From SIG603 sp964369415 (lineage in GTDB: Bacteria > Bacillota > Clostridia > Oscillospirales > Acutalibacteraceae), in contig CAYJFP010000003.1 of NCBI GenBank assembly GCA_964369415.1, forward strand, positions 1 through 64,000: 64,000 nt of DNA, given 5' to 3'. The notes beneath the pieces were generated by a model. It was not told the origin of the DNA. It ran no database searches and was given only the letters and a program-made list of their open reading frames with translations. How positions within the stretch are numbered: position 1 is the stretch's first letter; the number at the start of each line of letters is the position of its first letter. This document shows, piece by piece, positions 7,368 to 16,639 of the stretch. Position numbers and translations under genes: made by a program.

Positions 7368-9833
7368 ATGAAAATAAAGTTAAGCGTCGATCAAGCTACT
7401 AAGATGATCGAGACAAAACTAAAATTAAATTTTGGTGTTACCACCGAGTTCGCTACAGATGAACAATACTATAAAGCAGTTGCTTTAATTTTAAAAGATA
7501 TAATGTCTAAAGAAAGGCGAGATTTCACCGACAGAGCCATACAAACTAATACGAAAAAAGTTTATTATTTATGTATGGAGTTTCTCTTAGGACGCTCATT
7601 AAAGAACAATCTTTTCAACCTAGGCCTTGAAAGCACTTTTAAAGAAGCTCTTAGCAAAACTGGAGTTAACCTTGATAACCTCTACGACGAAGAGCCCGAC
7701 CCAGGCCTTGGAAATGGTGGCCTTGGAAGACTTGCGGCGTGTTTTATGGACGGACTTGCAACTCAAGGCTATCCTGCAATGGGTTATTCTTTAAGATACG
7801 AATACGGCATATTTAAACAAAAATTTGTTGACGGTTGGCAGACAGAGCTTCCCGATTTTTGGCTTCCTGGTGGAGAAGTATGGCTTCAAAAAGTTGAAGA
7901 AAAAGCACTTGAAGTTAAATTTGGTGGCTATATCGAACAAGAATGGTACGGCACTTTTAGCAGTGTAAAACACAAAGATTGTACTATCATTACTGCTATC
8001 CCCTATGACATGTGGATTTCTGGCATGGACTCGAAGGGCACCAGCCTTCTAAGAATTTGGAAAGCTGAAAACAAAAACTTTGACATGGGGCTTTTTAACG
8101 GTGGCAACTACTTAAAAGCGATGGAAAGAGATGCTATGGCAGAGGCAATTACTAAGGTTCTTTACCCTGAAGATAATCATACAGAAGGTAAATCTTTAAG
8201 GCTTGAGCAACAGTATTTCCTAGTTTCTGCAAGTATTCAAGATATAATAAGAAGGCACCTTTTCTCTCACAGCTCTTTAAGCAACTTGCCTGAGCTTGCC
8301 GCAATTCACATGAATGACACCCACCCTGTTTTGGCAATCCCTGAAATGATGAGAATTATGCTTGACGAGTGTGGGTACACTTGGGAATACGCTTGGGACA
8401 TCGTGACTAGAACTATCGCTTATACCAACCACACAGTTATGTCTGAAGCTCTTGAAAGCTGGAATTGCGACTTATTTAGAATGATTCTTCCAAGAATTTA
8501 TCAAATCGTTGAAGAAATTGACAGAAGATTCTGGGTTGAAATGAGAGAGAAAAATATTCCAGAAGATAAAATATGGCGCATGGCTCCAATTAATAACGGC
8601 TACATTAAAATGGCAAATCTTGCCGTTATAGCTTCACACAGCGTAAACGGTGTTTCAGCTCTTCACAGCAATATTTTAAAAGACTCATTGTTCCACGATT
8701 TTTATACCGAAACTCCTGAGAAATTTAAAAATGTCACAAACGGAATTGCACATAGACGCTGGTTAAATCAGGTAAACCCAAGACTTTCTGGACTCATCAC
8801 CGAGCTTATAGGAGATGGCTATATTTCAGATGCTGCTAAGCTTGAAGGTTTACTAAAGTTTAAAGATGACAAGACTGTTCTTAAACGACTTGAAGAAATC
8901 AAGTACGATAATAAAGTCGAGTTAGCCGCCAAAATAAAAAAAGCACAAGGAATCACTATTGATCCATCTTCTGTATTCGACGTTCAGGTGAAAAGACTTC
9001 ACGAATACAAGCGTCAACACATGAATGCACTTCACATTCTTTCTCTTTATAGATATTTAAGAGATAATCCAGACGCAAGCTTCACACCTAGAACTTTCTT
9101 CTTTGGCGCAAAAGCGGCACCAGGATACTATTTTGCAAAAGAAATTATGCAGTTCATAATCAGCCTTGGCAATGCAATTAACAATGATAAAAGAGTTAAC
9201 GATAAGCTCAAAGTGGTATTTATTGAAAACTACTGTGTTTCTTGGGCAGAAGCTCTAGTGCCTGCCACTGAAATAAGTAAACAAATTTCACTAGCTGGTA
9301 CTGAAGCATCTGGAACAAGCAACATGAAATTCATGATAAACGGAGCACTTACTGTAGGAACACTAGATGGTGCTAACGTTGAGATTCATGAAGCTGTTGG
9401 CGACGATAACATCATGATTTTTGGCATGACTACACCACAGGTGAACGGCCTTAGAATGTCGGGCTACAACCCATATCTAATTTATGAAAGAAATGACGTG
9501 CTAAAAGGCACACTCGAAGAACTAACCAAAGGAATTGATGGAAAATACTTCCACAATATATTTAACACTCTTATTCATAACGATCAATACATGGCTCTTG
9601 CCGATTTTGAATCATATGTAAGTGCCAAGCAGAAAGTTATTGAACTTTATGGCGATAGAGATAAATGGAATAAAATTTCACTTACCAATATTGCTAAAGC
9701 GGGCAGATTTGCTTCAGATAGATCTATTAGAGATTATGCTGAAACAATTTGGAATTGTACTTCTTTACCTAAAAGCCGCTCCGTGCTTAAATTAGATGAT
9801 GATTTTGCTATCACTAATCAAATAGTCGAATAA
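7368..9833 (+). CDS. glgP: Glycogen/alpha-glucan phosphorylase
   Basis: The 821-residue enzyme releases glucose-1-phosphate from alpha-1,4-glucans using pyridoxal phosphate. The family core is clear: EEPDPGLGNGGLGRLAACF near the N-terminus, the HMNDTHP substrate loop, the VKRLHEYKRQ motif, and the cofactor lysine in EASGTSNMKFMINGAL near residue 653. ATG 7368 is used rather than the ATG three codons earlier, since AAGGG sits directly against the upstream one and 9 bases before this one. Length is typical. The next gene, a GH13 hydrolase, would debranch or trim the same glucans. Confidence 0.97.
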   Translation: MKIKLSVDQATKMIETKLKLNFGVTTEFATDEQYYKAVALILKDIMSKERRDFTDRAIQTNTKKVYYLCMEFLLGRSLKNNLFNLGLESTFKEALSKTGVNLDNLYDEEPDPGLGNGGLGRLAACFMDGLATQGYPAMGYSLRYEYGIFKQKFVDGWQTELPDFWLPGGEVWLQKVEEKALEVKFGGYIEQEWYGTFSSVKHKDCTIITAIPYDMWISGMDSKGTSLLRIWKAENKNFDMGLFNGGNYLKAMERDAMAEAITKVLYPEDNHTEGKSLRLEQQYFLVSASIQDIIRRHLFSHSSLSNLPELAAIHMNDTHPVLAIPEMMRIMLDECGYTWEYAWDIVTRTIAYTNHTVMSEALESWNCDLFRMILPRIYQIVEEIDRRFWVEMREKNIPEDKIWRMAPINNGYIKMANLAVIASHSVNGVSALHSNILKDSLFHDFYTETPEKFKNVTNGIAHRRWLNQVNPRLSGLITELIGDGYISDAAKLEGLLKFKDDKTVLKRLEEIKYDNKVELAAKIKKAQGITIDPSSVFDVQVKRLHEYKRQHMNALHILSLYRYLRDNPDASFTPRTFFFGAKAAPGYYFAKEIMQFIISLGNAINNDKRVNDKLKVVFIENYCVSWAEALVPATEISKQISLAGTEASGTSNMKFMINGALTVGTLDGANVEIHEAVGDDNIMIFGMTTPQVNGLRMSGYNPYLIYERNDVLKGTLEELTKGIDGKYFHNIFNTLIHNDQYMALADFESYVSAKQKVIELYGDRDKWNKISLTNIAKAGRFASDRSIRDYAETIWNCTSLPKSRSVLKLDDDFAITNQIVE

Positions 9834-9840
9834 TTTTGAT

Positions 9841-9880
9841 AAAAGTCATGGGGTATAACAATTACTTCATGGCTTTTATT
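9841..9880 (+). terminator. Hairpin between glgP and the GH13 gene
   Basis: The stem AAAAGTCATG / CATGGCTTTT (one G-U pair) with a 17-base loop is followed by ATTGTCTTT. The U-run is imperfect, so it may be a partial terminator lowering transcription into the hydrolase gene. Confidence 0.5.
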
Positions 9881-9954
9881 GTCTTTATGATTAATCCACT
9901 TAGAAGTCACTATTTTAGAAATCTATTGTCTTAAAGTGACAGAATGGAGATACT

Positions 9955-11841
9955 ATGTTTAATTCAATGTTTAATTCACGAGACCCTATTTTTAGAAACC
10001 CTACAGGCGCTGTCCCACAGGGAACTAGCATACATTTTAAAATTAATCCACCAAGAGATATCCAGTGTACGGCTGTTTACTTGATTGTAGGAAGCGATTC
10101 TGCTCCATCTGCTGTTTACAACATGTTTTGGTGTGGAATGGAAGGTTCCGACAGCGAATGGTGGGAATGCGATTACACTCCACCTACAACGGGTTTATAC
10201 TTCTACCATTTTGAGTTAAAAACTCAACGAGGCCATAAAAATATTTATCAAGGTGTAAATGGAAAAGTAATTAGCGATTACTATGGTAAGCACTGGCAAA
10301 TTACGGTTTACGAAAAAGATTTTGACACTCCTGATTGGCTTAGCGGTGGGATAATCTATCAAATTTTTCCTGATAGATTTAATTATTCTGGAATTAAAAA
10401 GAATGATGTCCCAAAAGATAGAGAAATAAGAGATAAATGGAACGAGAAACCACACTGGAAACCTAATGACAAAGGAATCGTAACCAATAATGACTACTTC
10501 ATGGGCGATTTAAAGGGAATAACTCAGAAACTTTCCTATCTACAATCACTCAGCGTTACCTGTATATATTTGAACCCCATTTTTGAGGCACATTCAAATC
10601 ACCGTTATAATACAGCCGATTACTCTAAAATTGACCCACTTCTAGGAAGCGAAGACGATTTTGAGGAACTTTGTAAAAAAGCCGATGAGCTCGGGATTAA
10701 GGTCATAATTGACGGTGTATTTAACCATACAGGAAGTGATAGCATATATTTTAACCGTGAAGAGCGATATAAATCTTTAGGCGCATATAACTCAAAAGAT
10801 TCACAATATTACAAATGGTTTAACTTTAGTTCATGGCCTAATCACTATGACAGTTGGTGGAACTTTGACACGCTTCCAAATATTGATGAAAACAACAGTG
10901 AATACAGCGAATTTATAACAGGAAAAGAAGGAATTATTAGAAAATGGATAAAAAAAGGCGCAGCTGGATGGAGACTTGATGTTGCAGACGAATTGCCAGA
11001 TACAATTTTAGACAAAATCTACTCAGCGGCAAAAGCTGAAAACAAAGACTCCTTAGTGATGGGTGAAGTCTGGGAAGATGCGTCTACAAAAATGGCTTAT
11101 GGTATAAGACGGCGCTACTTGATAGGACATCAAATGGACACTGTAATGAATTACCCCTTTAGAGACGCCATTATTCGCTTTTTGACAGGTGATTATTCTT
11201 CACTTTGTATGGAACAAATTGAGAACATCGTTGAAAATTATCCACCACAGTGCCTAAGACTTCTTATGAATCATATCGGTACACATGATACCGAACGTGC
11301 CATAACTGTTTTAGCAGGAGCTCCAACAGACGGAAACGACAGAGAATGGCAGAGCAAAACAAAATTAAGCCCTGAACAGTATTTACTAGGTGTTAGCCGA
11401 CTTAAACTTGCAACTTTACTTCAATTTACCCTTCCAGGTATTCCTAGCATTTATTACGGAGACGAAGCCGGCGTTCAAGGATATAAAGACCCATTTAATC
11501 GTTCAACCTACCCTTGGAACAAAGAAAACGAAGAACTCCTTAAGTGGTATGCAAAGCTAGGCAATTTTAGAAAAAAACAATTTGTATTCAAGAACGGTTC
11601 TTTAAGAAATGTGTACTCCTACAATAACATTATGTCATTCGAGAGATATGATACAGATGAAAACGGTGAAAAACATATTATCTTTATTGCTATTAACCGA
11701 AGTGAAACCCCTGAAACCTTACCAATATATCTATACAAAAAAGCCCACATAGCTGGCACAGATTCTATAAAAGGTTCACTACTTCTCCCCGCATATTCGT
11801 ACAGTGTTTTGAGTCTTAGTGAACATACAAAAAAAGTATAA
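9955..11841 (+). CDS. GH13 alpha-glucan hydrolase (neopullulanase / maltodextrin glucosidase type)
   Basis: 628 residues with no signal peptide, so probably cytoplasmic. An N-terminal beta domain of about 120 residues (CBM34/early-set-like) precedes a GH13 barrel: IYQIFPDRF, DGVFNHTG, the nucleophile Asp in GWRLDVADE (about 342), the acid Glu in GEVWED (about 370) and the transition-state Asp in NHIGTHDTER (about 445). Cyclomaltodextrinase, neopullulanase and maltogenic amylase share this layout and cannot be separated by eye. It probably trims glycogen or imported maltodextrin for the phosphorylase upstream. ATG 9955 follows TGGAGAT. Confidence 0.92.
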   Translation: MFNSMFNSRDPIFRNPTGAVPQGTSIHFKINPPRDIQCTAVYLIVGSDSAPSAVYNMFWCGMEGSDSEWWECDYTPPTTGLYFYHFELKTQRGHKNIYQGVNGKVISDYYGKHWQITVYEKDFDTPDWLSGGIIYQIFPDRFNYSGIKKNDVPKDREIRDKWNEKPHWKPNDKGIVTNNDYFMGDLKGITQKLSYLQSLSVTCIYLNPIFEAHSNHRYNTADYSKIDPLLGSEDDFEELCKKADELGIKVIIDGVFNHTGSDSIYFNREERYKSLGAYNSKDSQYYKWFNFSSWPNHYDSWWNFDTLPNIDENNSEYSEFITGKEGIIRKWIKKGAAGWRLDVADELPDTILDKIYSAAKAENKDSLVMGEVWEDASTKMAYGIRRRYLIGHQMDTVMNYPFRDAIIRFLTGDYSSLCMEQIENIVENYPPQCLRLLMNHIGTHDTERAITVLAGAPTDGNDREWQSKTKLSPEQYLLGVSRLKLATLLQFTLPGIPSIYYGDEAGVQGYKDPFNRSTYPWNKENEELLKWYAKLGNFRKKQFVFKNGSLRNVYSYNNIMSFERYDTDENGEKHIIFIAINRSETPETLPIYLYKKAHIAGTDSIKGSLLLPAYSYSVLSLSEHTKKV

Positions 11842-11845
11842 AATG

Positions 11846-11886
11846 AAATCTGAAAGCCTATTTAGCTAGACTTTCAGATTTTTTAT
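11846..11886. terminator. Bidirectional terminator, GH13 gene / LytTR gene
   Basis: Stem AAATCTGAAAG / CTTTCAGATTT with T-runs on both strands, between convergent stop codons. Confidence 0.85.
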
Positions 11887-11887
11887 T

Positions 11888-12253
11888 TTACAATACCCCC
11901 GAATACTCATACCATTTCTTCACCGATTCATTATACCTTCCTCTGCTTACAGGAAGAATTTCTCCAGTCTCAAGTAAAATATTCTTTTTTCTAAACTCGC
12001 TGATAAACTTATGATTTACCAAGAAACCACTGTGAATCCTAATAAAACCAATTAGACTAAATTTGTTCTCAAAATCACTTACCGTTCCTCTAATAGTAAT
12101 TGTATTTCTTTTCATAACAAACTCACAGTAGTTCTTTTTACATTCAATATAAATAACATCACTCATCGAAATAGTAAGAAGATTTTTATTAGAATATGCA
12201 GTAAACAGAAACATACTTTTATGATTAGTACTCGTAGTTAAGTTGTTCATCAT
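11888..12253 (-). CDS. Stand-alone LytTR DNA-binding regulator
   Basis: The 121 residues are a single LytTR domain: the beta strand VIYIECKKNYCEFV, IRIHSGFLVNHKFI and GEILPVSRGRY are typical. No receiver or membrane sensor domain is fused, and no histidine kinase gene is next door. LytTR proteins bind paired short sites and often control virulence, bacteriocin or cell-wall genes. ATG 12253 has AAGGA 7 bases upstream. It is divergent from the M23 hydrolase gene across a 554-base AT-rich gap with repeated AAGTTAAC sites, so it may regulate that gene or itself; this is inference. Confidence 0.88.
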   Translation of the reverse strand: MMNNLTTSTNHKSMFLFTAYSNKNLLTISMSDVIYIECKKNYCEFVMKRNTITIRGTVSDFENKFSLIGFIRIHSGFLVNHKFISEFRKKNILLETGEILPVSRGRYNESVKKWYEYSGVL

Positions 12254-12807
12254 TGTTAAATCCTTATCATAATTTTATAGTCGTTCATTTTTAAACTAAA
12301 AAAAAAATGAACTAAAAATCGCTCTCAATTTCTATGTTGTTATAGTGAATATTATACACATTTTTAAATTAATTTCAATAGATTTGACAATTTTCTCACT
12401 TTTATTTAAGTTAACTTTACTTTTCGTTATTTTTTCAATCTTTTTTGCTCACTTTGAACAAATGAAGTTAACATTATATAACTTAATATCTATTTATCGC
12501 TAAAAATAACCCGTGTTTATTATTAAAATGAATCATTCTACAATTTTTTTAAATCTCAAATCTCAATGACATTTCAACGTCATTTAAGTTACGTTTTGTT
12601 ATTGTTTTGTAATTTTTTAGTAACTATTTTCTTTTGCAAACATGCATTTTCAATTTATTAATAATTTTTTCATGGACAAATAGTTACATTTGTGTTATAA
12701 TGTGTAAAGCTTTATGATGTATTATGTAAATTAACAATGACATTTAGTTTAAATCATAGTTTTTATGTCTTAATAAAAACTATAAACTCACACTATCGGA
12801 GGTAATT
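12254..12807. other. Long AT-rich divergent intergenic region with short repeats
   Basis: No ORF with a ribosome site was seen. It contains AAGTTAAC at 12408-12415 and 12465-12472 and AAGTTA at 12586-12591; an inverted repeat AATGAC / GTCATT at 12565-12584; a second AATGACATTT at 12736-12745; and the M23 promoter near its right end. The length is unusual for this compact genome and suits a multi-site regulatory region. Confidence 0.5.
12673..12701 (+). promoter_or_regulatory. Promoter of the M23 hydrolase gene
   Basis: TGGACA (12673-12678), 17-base spacer, TATAAT (12696-12701), giving a leader of about 100 bases that includes the second AATGACATTT copy. Confidence 0.6.
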
Positions 12808-14004
12808 ATGTCAGCAAAACTTAAGAAAATCATTTGTGTTTGCGCTTCATTTTTATTTTTAATGGGTTCTAGCGTCTCAGCTTCAACCATCAGCGAAATA
12901 CAGGCACAACAGGACCAACTACAAGCAGAAAAAGAACAACTTGAAAGCGAGCTTGCTTCTTTACAAGGCGATCAAGCTAACGCCGAAGCATATCAAGCAA
13001 CTTTAGTTGAAAAAATTGAGCTAACAAAAAAACGTATAGATGCAGCTATTGAAAGCATTAATGTTCTAAATGAGAGCATTAAAGTTTTAGAGGCAAGAAT
13101 AGATTCAACAGCCTTAGAGTATAAAGACACTATCGAACAATTACAAACAAGACTTAAAGAGCTCTATCTCTTTGGAGATGCAGGTACACTTGAATTTTTA
13201 CTTGACTCTACAAGCCTTTATGATTACTCTTTAAGAAGCACTACAATGGAAGCTGTTGCAGAACATGACCGTCAATTAATGGACGAACTACAGGAGTATT
13301 TAAACCTTACTCAAGCAGATAGAGACGCTTTAGCCCTGGAAAAAGAGCAAGTAGCAGAGCTTAAAAAACAACTTGAGACCGACCAAGAAGAACTTAATGT
13401 TTTAATGGAAGAGAACGCCGCCTTAATCGTCGAACTTGAAAATCTTCAAGCCGATGTTTCAGGTCAAATTTCAAGTATCGAAGAAGAAGACGCTTCACTT
13501 AACGCCGAAATTGAAAGGCTTATTGAAGAACAAAGACAAAGAGAAGAAGCAGCAGCACAAGCGGCAGCAGATGCAGCTGCAAATGCTGGTCAAACAACTC
13601 CTCCTTCTACTAGCGGTGACGGCTCGCCAATGTCAGATGGATTCTCTCCTGCGTGGCCTGTTCCAGGTTCTTACTACATAAGTTGGACATACACACCGAG
13701 CGCTGGTCACTATGGACTTGATATTGCAGATGACTACGGAACCCCTATTGTTGCGGTTCAATCAGGTGAAGTACTAGATGCTTTCTACCATAGCTCTTGG
13801 GGCAACAATGTTTTAATTTATCATAATTCGACCTACTCAACAAGATATGCTCATCTAAGCAGCATGGCGGTTTCTGCAGGACAATACGTCGAGCGAAACC
13901 AAGTTATCGGATATATGGGTAATACAGGTTATAGCTTTGGTAACCACTTACACTTTGAAGTTTATCAAAACGGAACTCGTGTCGACCCACAACTTTTCTT
14001 ATAA
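12808..14004 (+). CDS. Secreted coiled-coil M23 murein hydrolase (PcsB/EnvC type)
   Basis: A signal peptide (hydrophobic stretch from about residue 8 to an Ala-Ser-containing cleavage region near 26) is followed by about 220 residues of Glu/Gln-rich coiled coil, an Ala-rich then Thr/Ser/Pro-rich linker, and a C-terminal LytM/M23 domain. The zinc ligands are visible in HYGLD and HLHFE near the C-terminus, with YAHLS between. Such proteins cleave peptidoglycan cross-links and often work with FtsEX at division; no ftsEX is in the window. ATG 12808 follows CGGAGGT. It is followed by its own terminator. Confidence 0.93.
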   Translation: MSAKLKKIICVCASFLFLMGSSVSASTISEIQAQQDQLQAEKEQLESELASLQGDQANAEAYQATLVEKIELTKKRIDAAIESINVLNESIKVLEARIDSTALEYKDTIEQLQTRLKELYLFGDAGTLEFLLDSTSLYDYSLRSTTMEAVAEHDRQLMDELQEYLNLTQADRDALALEKEQVAELKKQLETDQEELNVLMEENAALIVELENLQADVSGQISSIEEEDASLNAEIERLIEEQRQREEAAAQAAADAAANAGQTTPPSTSGDGSPMSDGFSPAWPVPGSYYISWTYTPSAGHYGLDIADDYGTPIVAVQSGEVLDAFYHSSWGNNVLIYHNSTYSTRYAHLSSMAVSAGQYVERNQVIGYMGNTGYSFGNHLHFEVYQNGTRVDPQLFL

Positions 14005-14010
14005 TTTTTT

Positions 14011-14042
14011 AAACTGTGAGATTTTTTCTCACAGTTTTTTAT
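14011..14042 (+). terminator. Terminator of the M23 hydrolase gene
   Basis: Perfect stem AAACTGTGAG / CTCACAGTTT with a T-rich loop and a T-run. Confidence 0.9.
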
Positions 14043-14150
14043 TTTTTTGTTAATCTACTTGAAAACTTAATTAATTTAATGTATTATTGAAACATAAATT
14101 TACGAAAGGTAATGTCACCGAATTTACCACGGTTTGACTAGATTAACATC

Positions 14151-15380
14151 ATGATAATTAGAGAAATTTTAGAAAAAGAATACTGTAAAAGAGACCTTTT
14201 GTCCTCGGTAGCTTTTGAAGGTTCTGTAGATTATGAAAAAATAATGAAAGAGGACTATACTGGCAGCACTGCCAAAGAAAGCGTTTGTGGCTTTACTACA
14301 AAAAGCATCGGTGCATTTTCAGACGATGAAGAAACGCTTTATTCTATGATGCTCTCTATTCCGTATAGAGTTGATTATGACTCAAACGACGTCATGATGA
14401 GCGGAATTGGAAACGTAGCTACTCTTCCTCCTTATAGACGAAAAGGAGGCATAAGAGAGTGTTTTAAATACCTCTTCCCTATTTTAAAGGAAAACAATTT
14501 CCCTTTAAGCTTCTTGTATCCTTTTAACTTTGCCTATTATAGACAATTCGGATACGAGGTAAGTTCTGCTACAAAAACTTACACTATTGATTTTAAGGGC
14601 CTTACAGGATTTAATACAGATGGTGAATCAGAATTTCTTACACCTGAATCTGACCATCAGATAATACACGAAATTTTCACTAAAATGTATCAAAACTATA
14701 ATTTAGCTTCTAAAAGAGAAAAACATAATTATAATTATTTCTACGAGAGAAACACTTATAAAGATAACCGATACGCCTACATTTACAAAGATAAAAACGG
14801 GACTCCAAAGGGTTATATGATGTTCAAAAAAGAAATAATTGACGGCAAAACCATTATGGACTGTGTTCCTTCTTTTCCTTCTAAAAATGACTTTGTTTTT
14901 GTCGATACCGAAGGCTTGATGGGACTTTTAGATTTGGCGTTTTCTTTTAGAGCAAATTATGATTCTATCAGAATTAAACTTCCTGAAAATATAATGATTA
15001 CAGATATAGCAAATTCAAATTTTGTGACTTCTACTCATGAATATTTAGGAATGGTTCGTGTAATTGATGCCGAAAAAATTCTAAAAATCAGCAAATATAA
15101 AGGAAGCGGTAGCGCAAAAATTAAAATTAATGATAAATATGTTGATGATAATAATGCAACGTTTTATATCACATTTGAAAACGGAAAATGTACTGATATA
15201 AAGAAAACCACTGAGGATTTTGATGTAGAAATGGATATCGCTACTTTCTCCTCTCTGATTGTCGGCACATATCATAGCATAAAAGACTGCTTAAGACTTG
15301 ATTTAAACATTAAAGCAAATTCTGAAAATCTTGATAAAATTTTCTACTATAAACCTACTATGGTGCTTGATTTGTTCTAA
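14151..15380 (+). CDS. Eis-like GNAT N-acetyltransferase
   Basis: The 409-residue length and layout match the Eis family: an N-terminal GNAT domain with the acetyl-CoA loop in GIGNVATLPPYRRKGGIRE (about residues 86-103), a second GNAT-like domain, and a C-terminal sterol-carrier-like domain ending in a free carboxylate (LDLF). Eis enzymes acetylate amines of aminoglycosides, peptides or proteins; the substrate here is not known. The ATG at 14151 fits the family's start, but no good ribosome site precedes it. An in-frame ATG at 14112 is cut off by a TAG nine codons later. Confidence 0.85.
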   Translation: MIIREILEKEYCKRDLLSSVAFEGSVDYEKIMKEDYTGSTAKESVCGFTTKSIGAFSDDEETLYSMMLSIPYRVDYDSNDVMMSGIGNVATLPPYRRKGGIRECFKYLFPILKENNFPLSFLYPFNFAYYRQFGYEVSSATKTYTIDFKGLTGFNTDGESEFLTPESDHQIIHEIFTKMYQNYNLASKREKHNYNYFYERNTYKDNRYAYIYKDKNGTPKGYMMFKKEIIDGKTIMDCVPSFPSKNDFVFVDTEGLMGLLDLAFSFRANYDSIRIKLPENIMITDIANSNFVTSTHEYLGMVRVIDAEKILKISKYKGSGSAKIKINDKYVDDNNATFYITFENGKCTDIKKTTEDFDVEMDIATFSSLIVGTYHSIKDCLRLDLNIKANSENLDKIFYYKPTMVLDLF

Positions 15381-15494
15381 TCAAATAGCCTTTAGGCAAG
15401 ACTTTTAAAGGCGCACCGCATGACTTCTCTATACACAATCACTATGCTTACGGGACACATACAAAGTGAAAATTTAACAAGATAAATATTCAGC

Positions 15495-15527
15495 AAAAAG
15501 GAACTTCAATAATTGAAGTTCCTTTTT
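15495..15527. terminator. Bidirectional terminator, Eis-like gene / pilin 2
   Basis: A perfect 15-base stem (AAAAAGGAACTTCAA / TTGAAGTTCCTTTTT) with a 3-base loop between convergent genes. Confidence 0.9.
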
Positions 15528-15544
15528 CTAAACACAATTCAGTT

Positions 15545-16108
15545 TTATGGTGTAAGTTCTACATCGAGTCCAATCTCATTAACCCAGTTTGAACTAATTG
15601 TTTTATCTAGTAAAATTTCTCCAGTCCTTAAATTAATATAAAAAACCAGTGAATTCATCTGCCCATCTGTATATTTAACCGCGTCAGACTGTGGCCTTTC
15701 TACCTTACTTATATCGATAACACCCTTTTCATCTATCCAGCCCATTACTTCGGCAATTTGCTGTTGCATTATTGGATCTCTTTGAGTATCGGCAAGACCT
15801 GGAACACCGTTTACGACAGGTGCCGTACCCATATGGATATTCATATTACCTTTGTTATCCGTGGTGTATCCCCATTTAAAAACATACCACTCACTGTCTT
15901 GAGTGTGAAGCCCCGCCGATAAATCCGTCACCGCCGCAGTTGCCGCCCTCATGTAGTTCGTTGCAATCTGCAAGTCGTTAGTTTGTCTTGAACGCTCGAC
16001 GTACCTCATGTATTGTGGTGCTAGAACCGCCGCTAAAACCGCAATAATCGCTATTACGATAATGAGTTCTACTAGCGTAAAACCTTTGTTTTTTTCCTTT
16101 AATTTCAT
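15545..16108 (-). CDS. Type IV prepilin-like protein (orphan pilin 2)
   Basis: 187 residues with a short basic leader (MKLKEKNKG) cut before FTLVELIIVIAIIAVL. It shares 32 identical residues from NKGF with orphan pilin 1; the globular domains have diverged, with a shared NDLQ-ATN segment just after the helix and a similar EIG ending. It probably is assembled by the PilC/PilT system at 37-41 kb together with an unseen PilB. The ATG at 16108 is preceded by GGAAGAGAG. It has its own promoter and terminator, like pilin 1. Confidence 0.9.
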   Translation of the reverse strand: MKLKEKNKGFTLVELIIVIAIIAVLAAVLAPQYMRYVERSRQTNDLQIATNYMRAATAAVTDLSAGLHTQDSEWYVFKWGYTTDNKGNMNIHMGTAPVVNGVPGLADTQRDPIMQQQIAEVMGWIDEKGVIDISKVERPQSDAVKYTDGQMNSLVFYINLRTGEILLDKTISSNWVNEIGLDVELTP

Positions 16109-16138
16109 ATTATGACTCTCTTCCTATTTTCTTATTTA

Positions 16139-16167
16139 ATTATAGTTTATACGAGGATTTTTGTCAA
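16139..16167 (-). promoter_or_regulatory. Promoter of orphan pilin 2
   Basis: Perfect consensus on the minus strand: TTGACA (16167-16162), 17 bases, TATAAT (16144-16139). Confidence 0.8.
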
Positions 16168-16176
16168 GATATACAA

Positions 16177-16207
16177 AAAGAGACTTCCCGATTTGGGAAA
16201 TCTCTTT
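16177..16207 (-). terminator. Terminator of rplM-rpsI
   Basis: Minus-strand stem AAAGAGATTTCCC / GGGAAGTCTCTTT with one mismatch, followed by TTTTTG, 15 bases after the rpsI stop. Confidence 0.8.
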
Positions 16208-16221
16208 GATAGATAAAATAA

Positions 16222-16623
16222 TTATCTTTTGCTGAACTGTGGTGCACGTCTAGCAGCTTTAAGACCGTATTTCTTTCTTTCCTTCATTCTCGGGTCACGA
16301 GTTAGGAAGCCGGCTTTCTTAAGTACCGGACGAAGATTTTCGGTATCGAACTGTAATAGAGCTCTAGAAACGCCGTGGCGAATTGCGCCCGCTTGTCCTG
16401 TAACTCCTCCGCCGTTTACTCTACAAACGATGTCAAATTTCTCTTCATTGCTTGTTAAAACGAGTGGTTGACGAACGATTAATTTCAATGTTTCAAGACC
16501 AAAATAATCATCAATGTCTCTGTCATTTATAGTAACTTTTCCTGTACCTTGGTAAATTCTTACACGAGCTACAGAGCTTTTTCTTCTACCTGTTCCGTAA
16601 AAGTATGGTGCTTTATCGTACAT
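16222..16623 (-). CDS. rpsI: 30S ribosomal protein S9
   Basis: 133 residues with the S9 core GTGRRKSSVARVRIYQGTGK near the N-terminus, GGGVTGQAGAIRHGVSRAL in the middle and the invariant basic tail ending FSKR that reaches the P-site tRNA. Second gene of the rplM-rpsI operon, 16 bases after rplM. The length is standard. Confidence 0.98.
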   Translation of the reverse strand: MYDKAPYFYGTGRRKSSVARVRIYQGTGKVTINDRDIDDYFGLETLKLIVRQPLVLTSNEEKFDIVCRVNGGGVTGQAGAIRHGVSRALLQFDTENLRPVLKKAGFLTRDPRMKERKKYGLKAARRAPQFSKR

Positions 16624-16639
16624 AATTTACTTCCTCCTC

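Noticed and set aside
13436..13681. Lys/Gln-rich frame of 81 codons inside the M23 hydrolase gene
   Set aside because: It is an alternative frame of the coiled-coil and linker region of a well-supported gene, with low-complexity composition.
14112..14141. Possible nine-codon leader peptide in frame with the Eis-like gene
   Set aside because: Its ATG is only 2 bases from the GAAAGG purine stretch, and TAG ends it at once. No attenuator structure follows, and the main ORF already starts at the family's normal residue.
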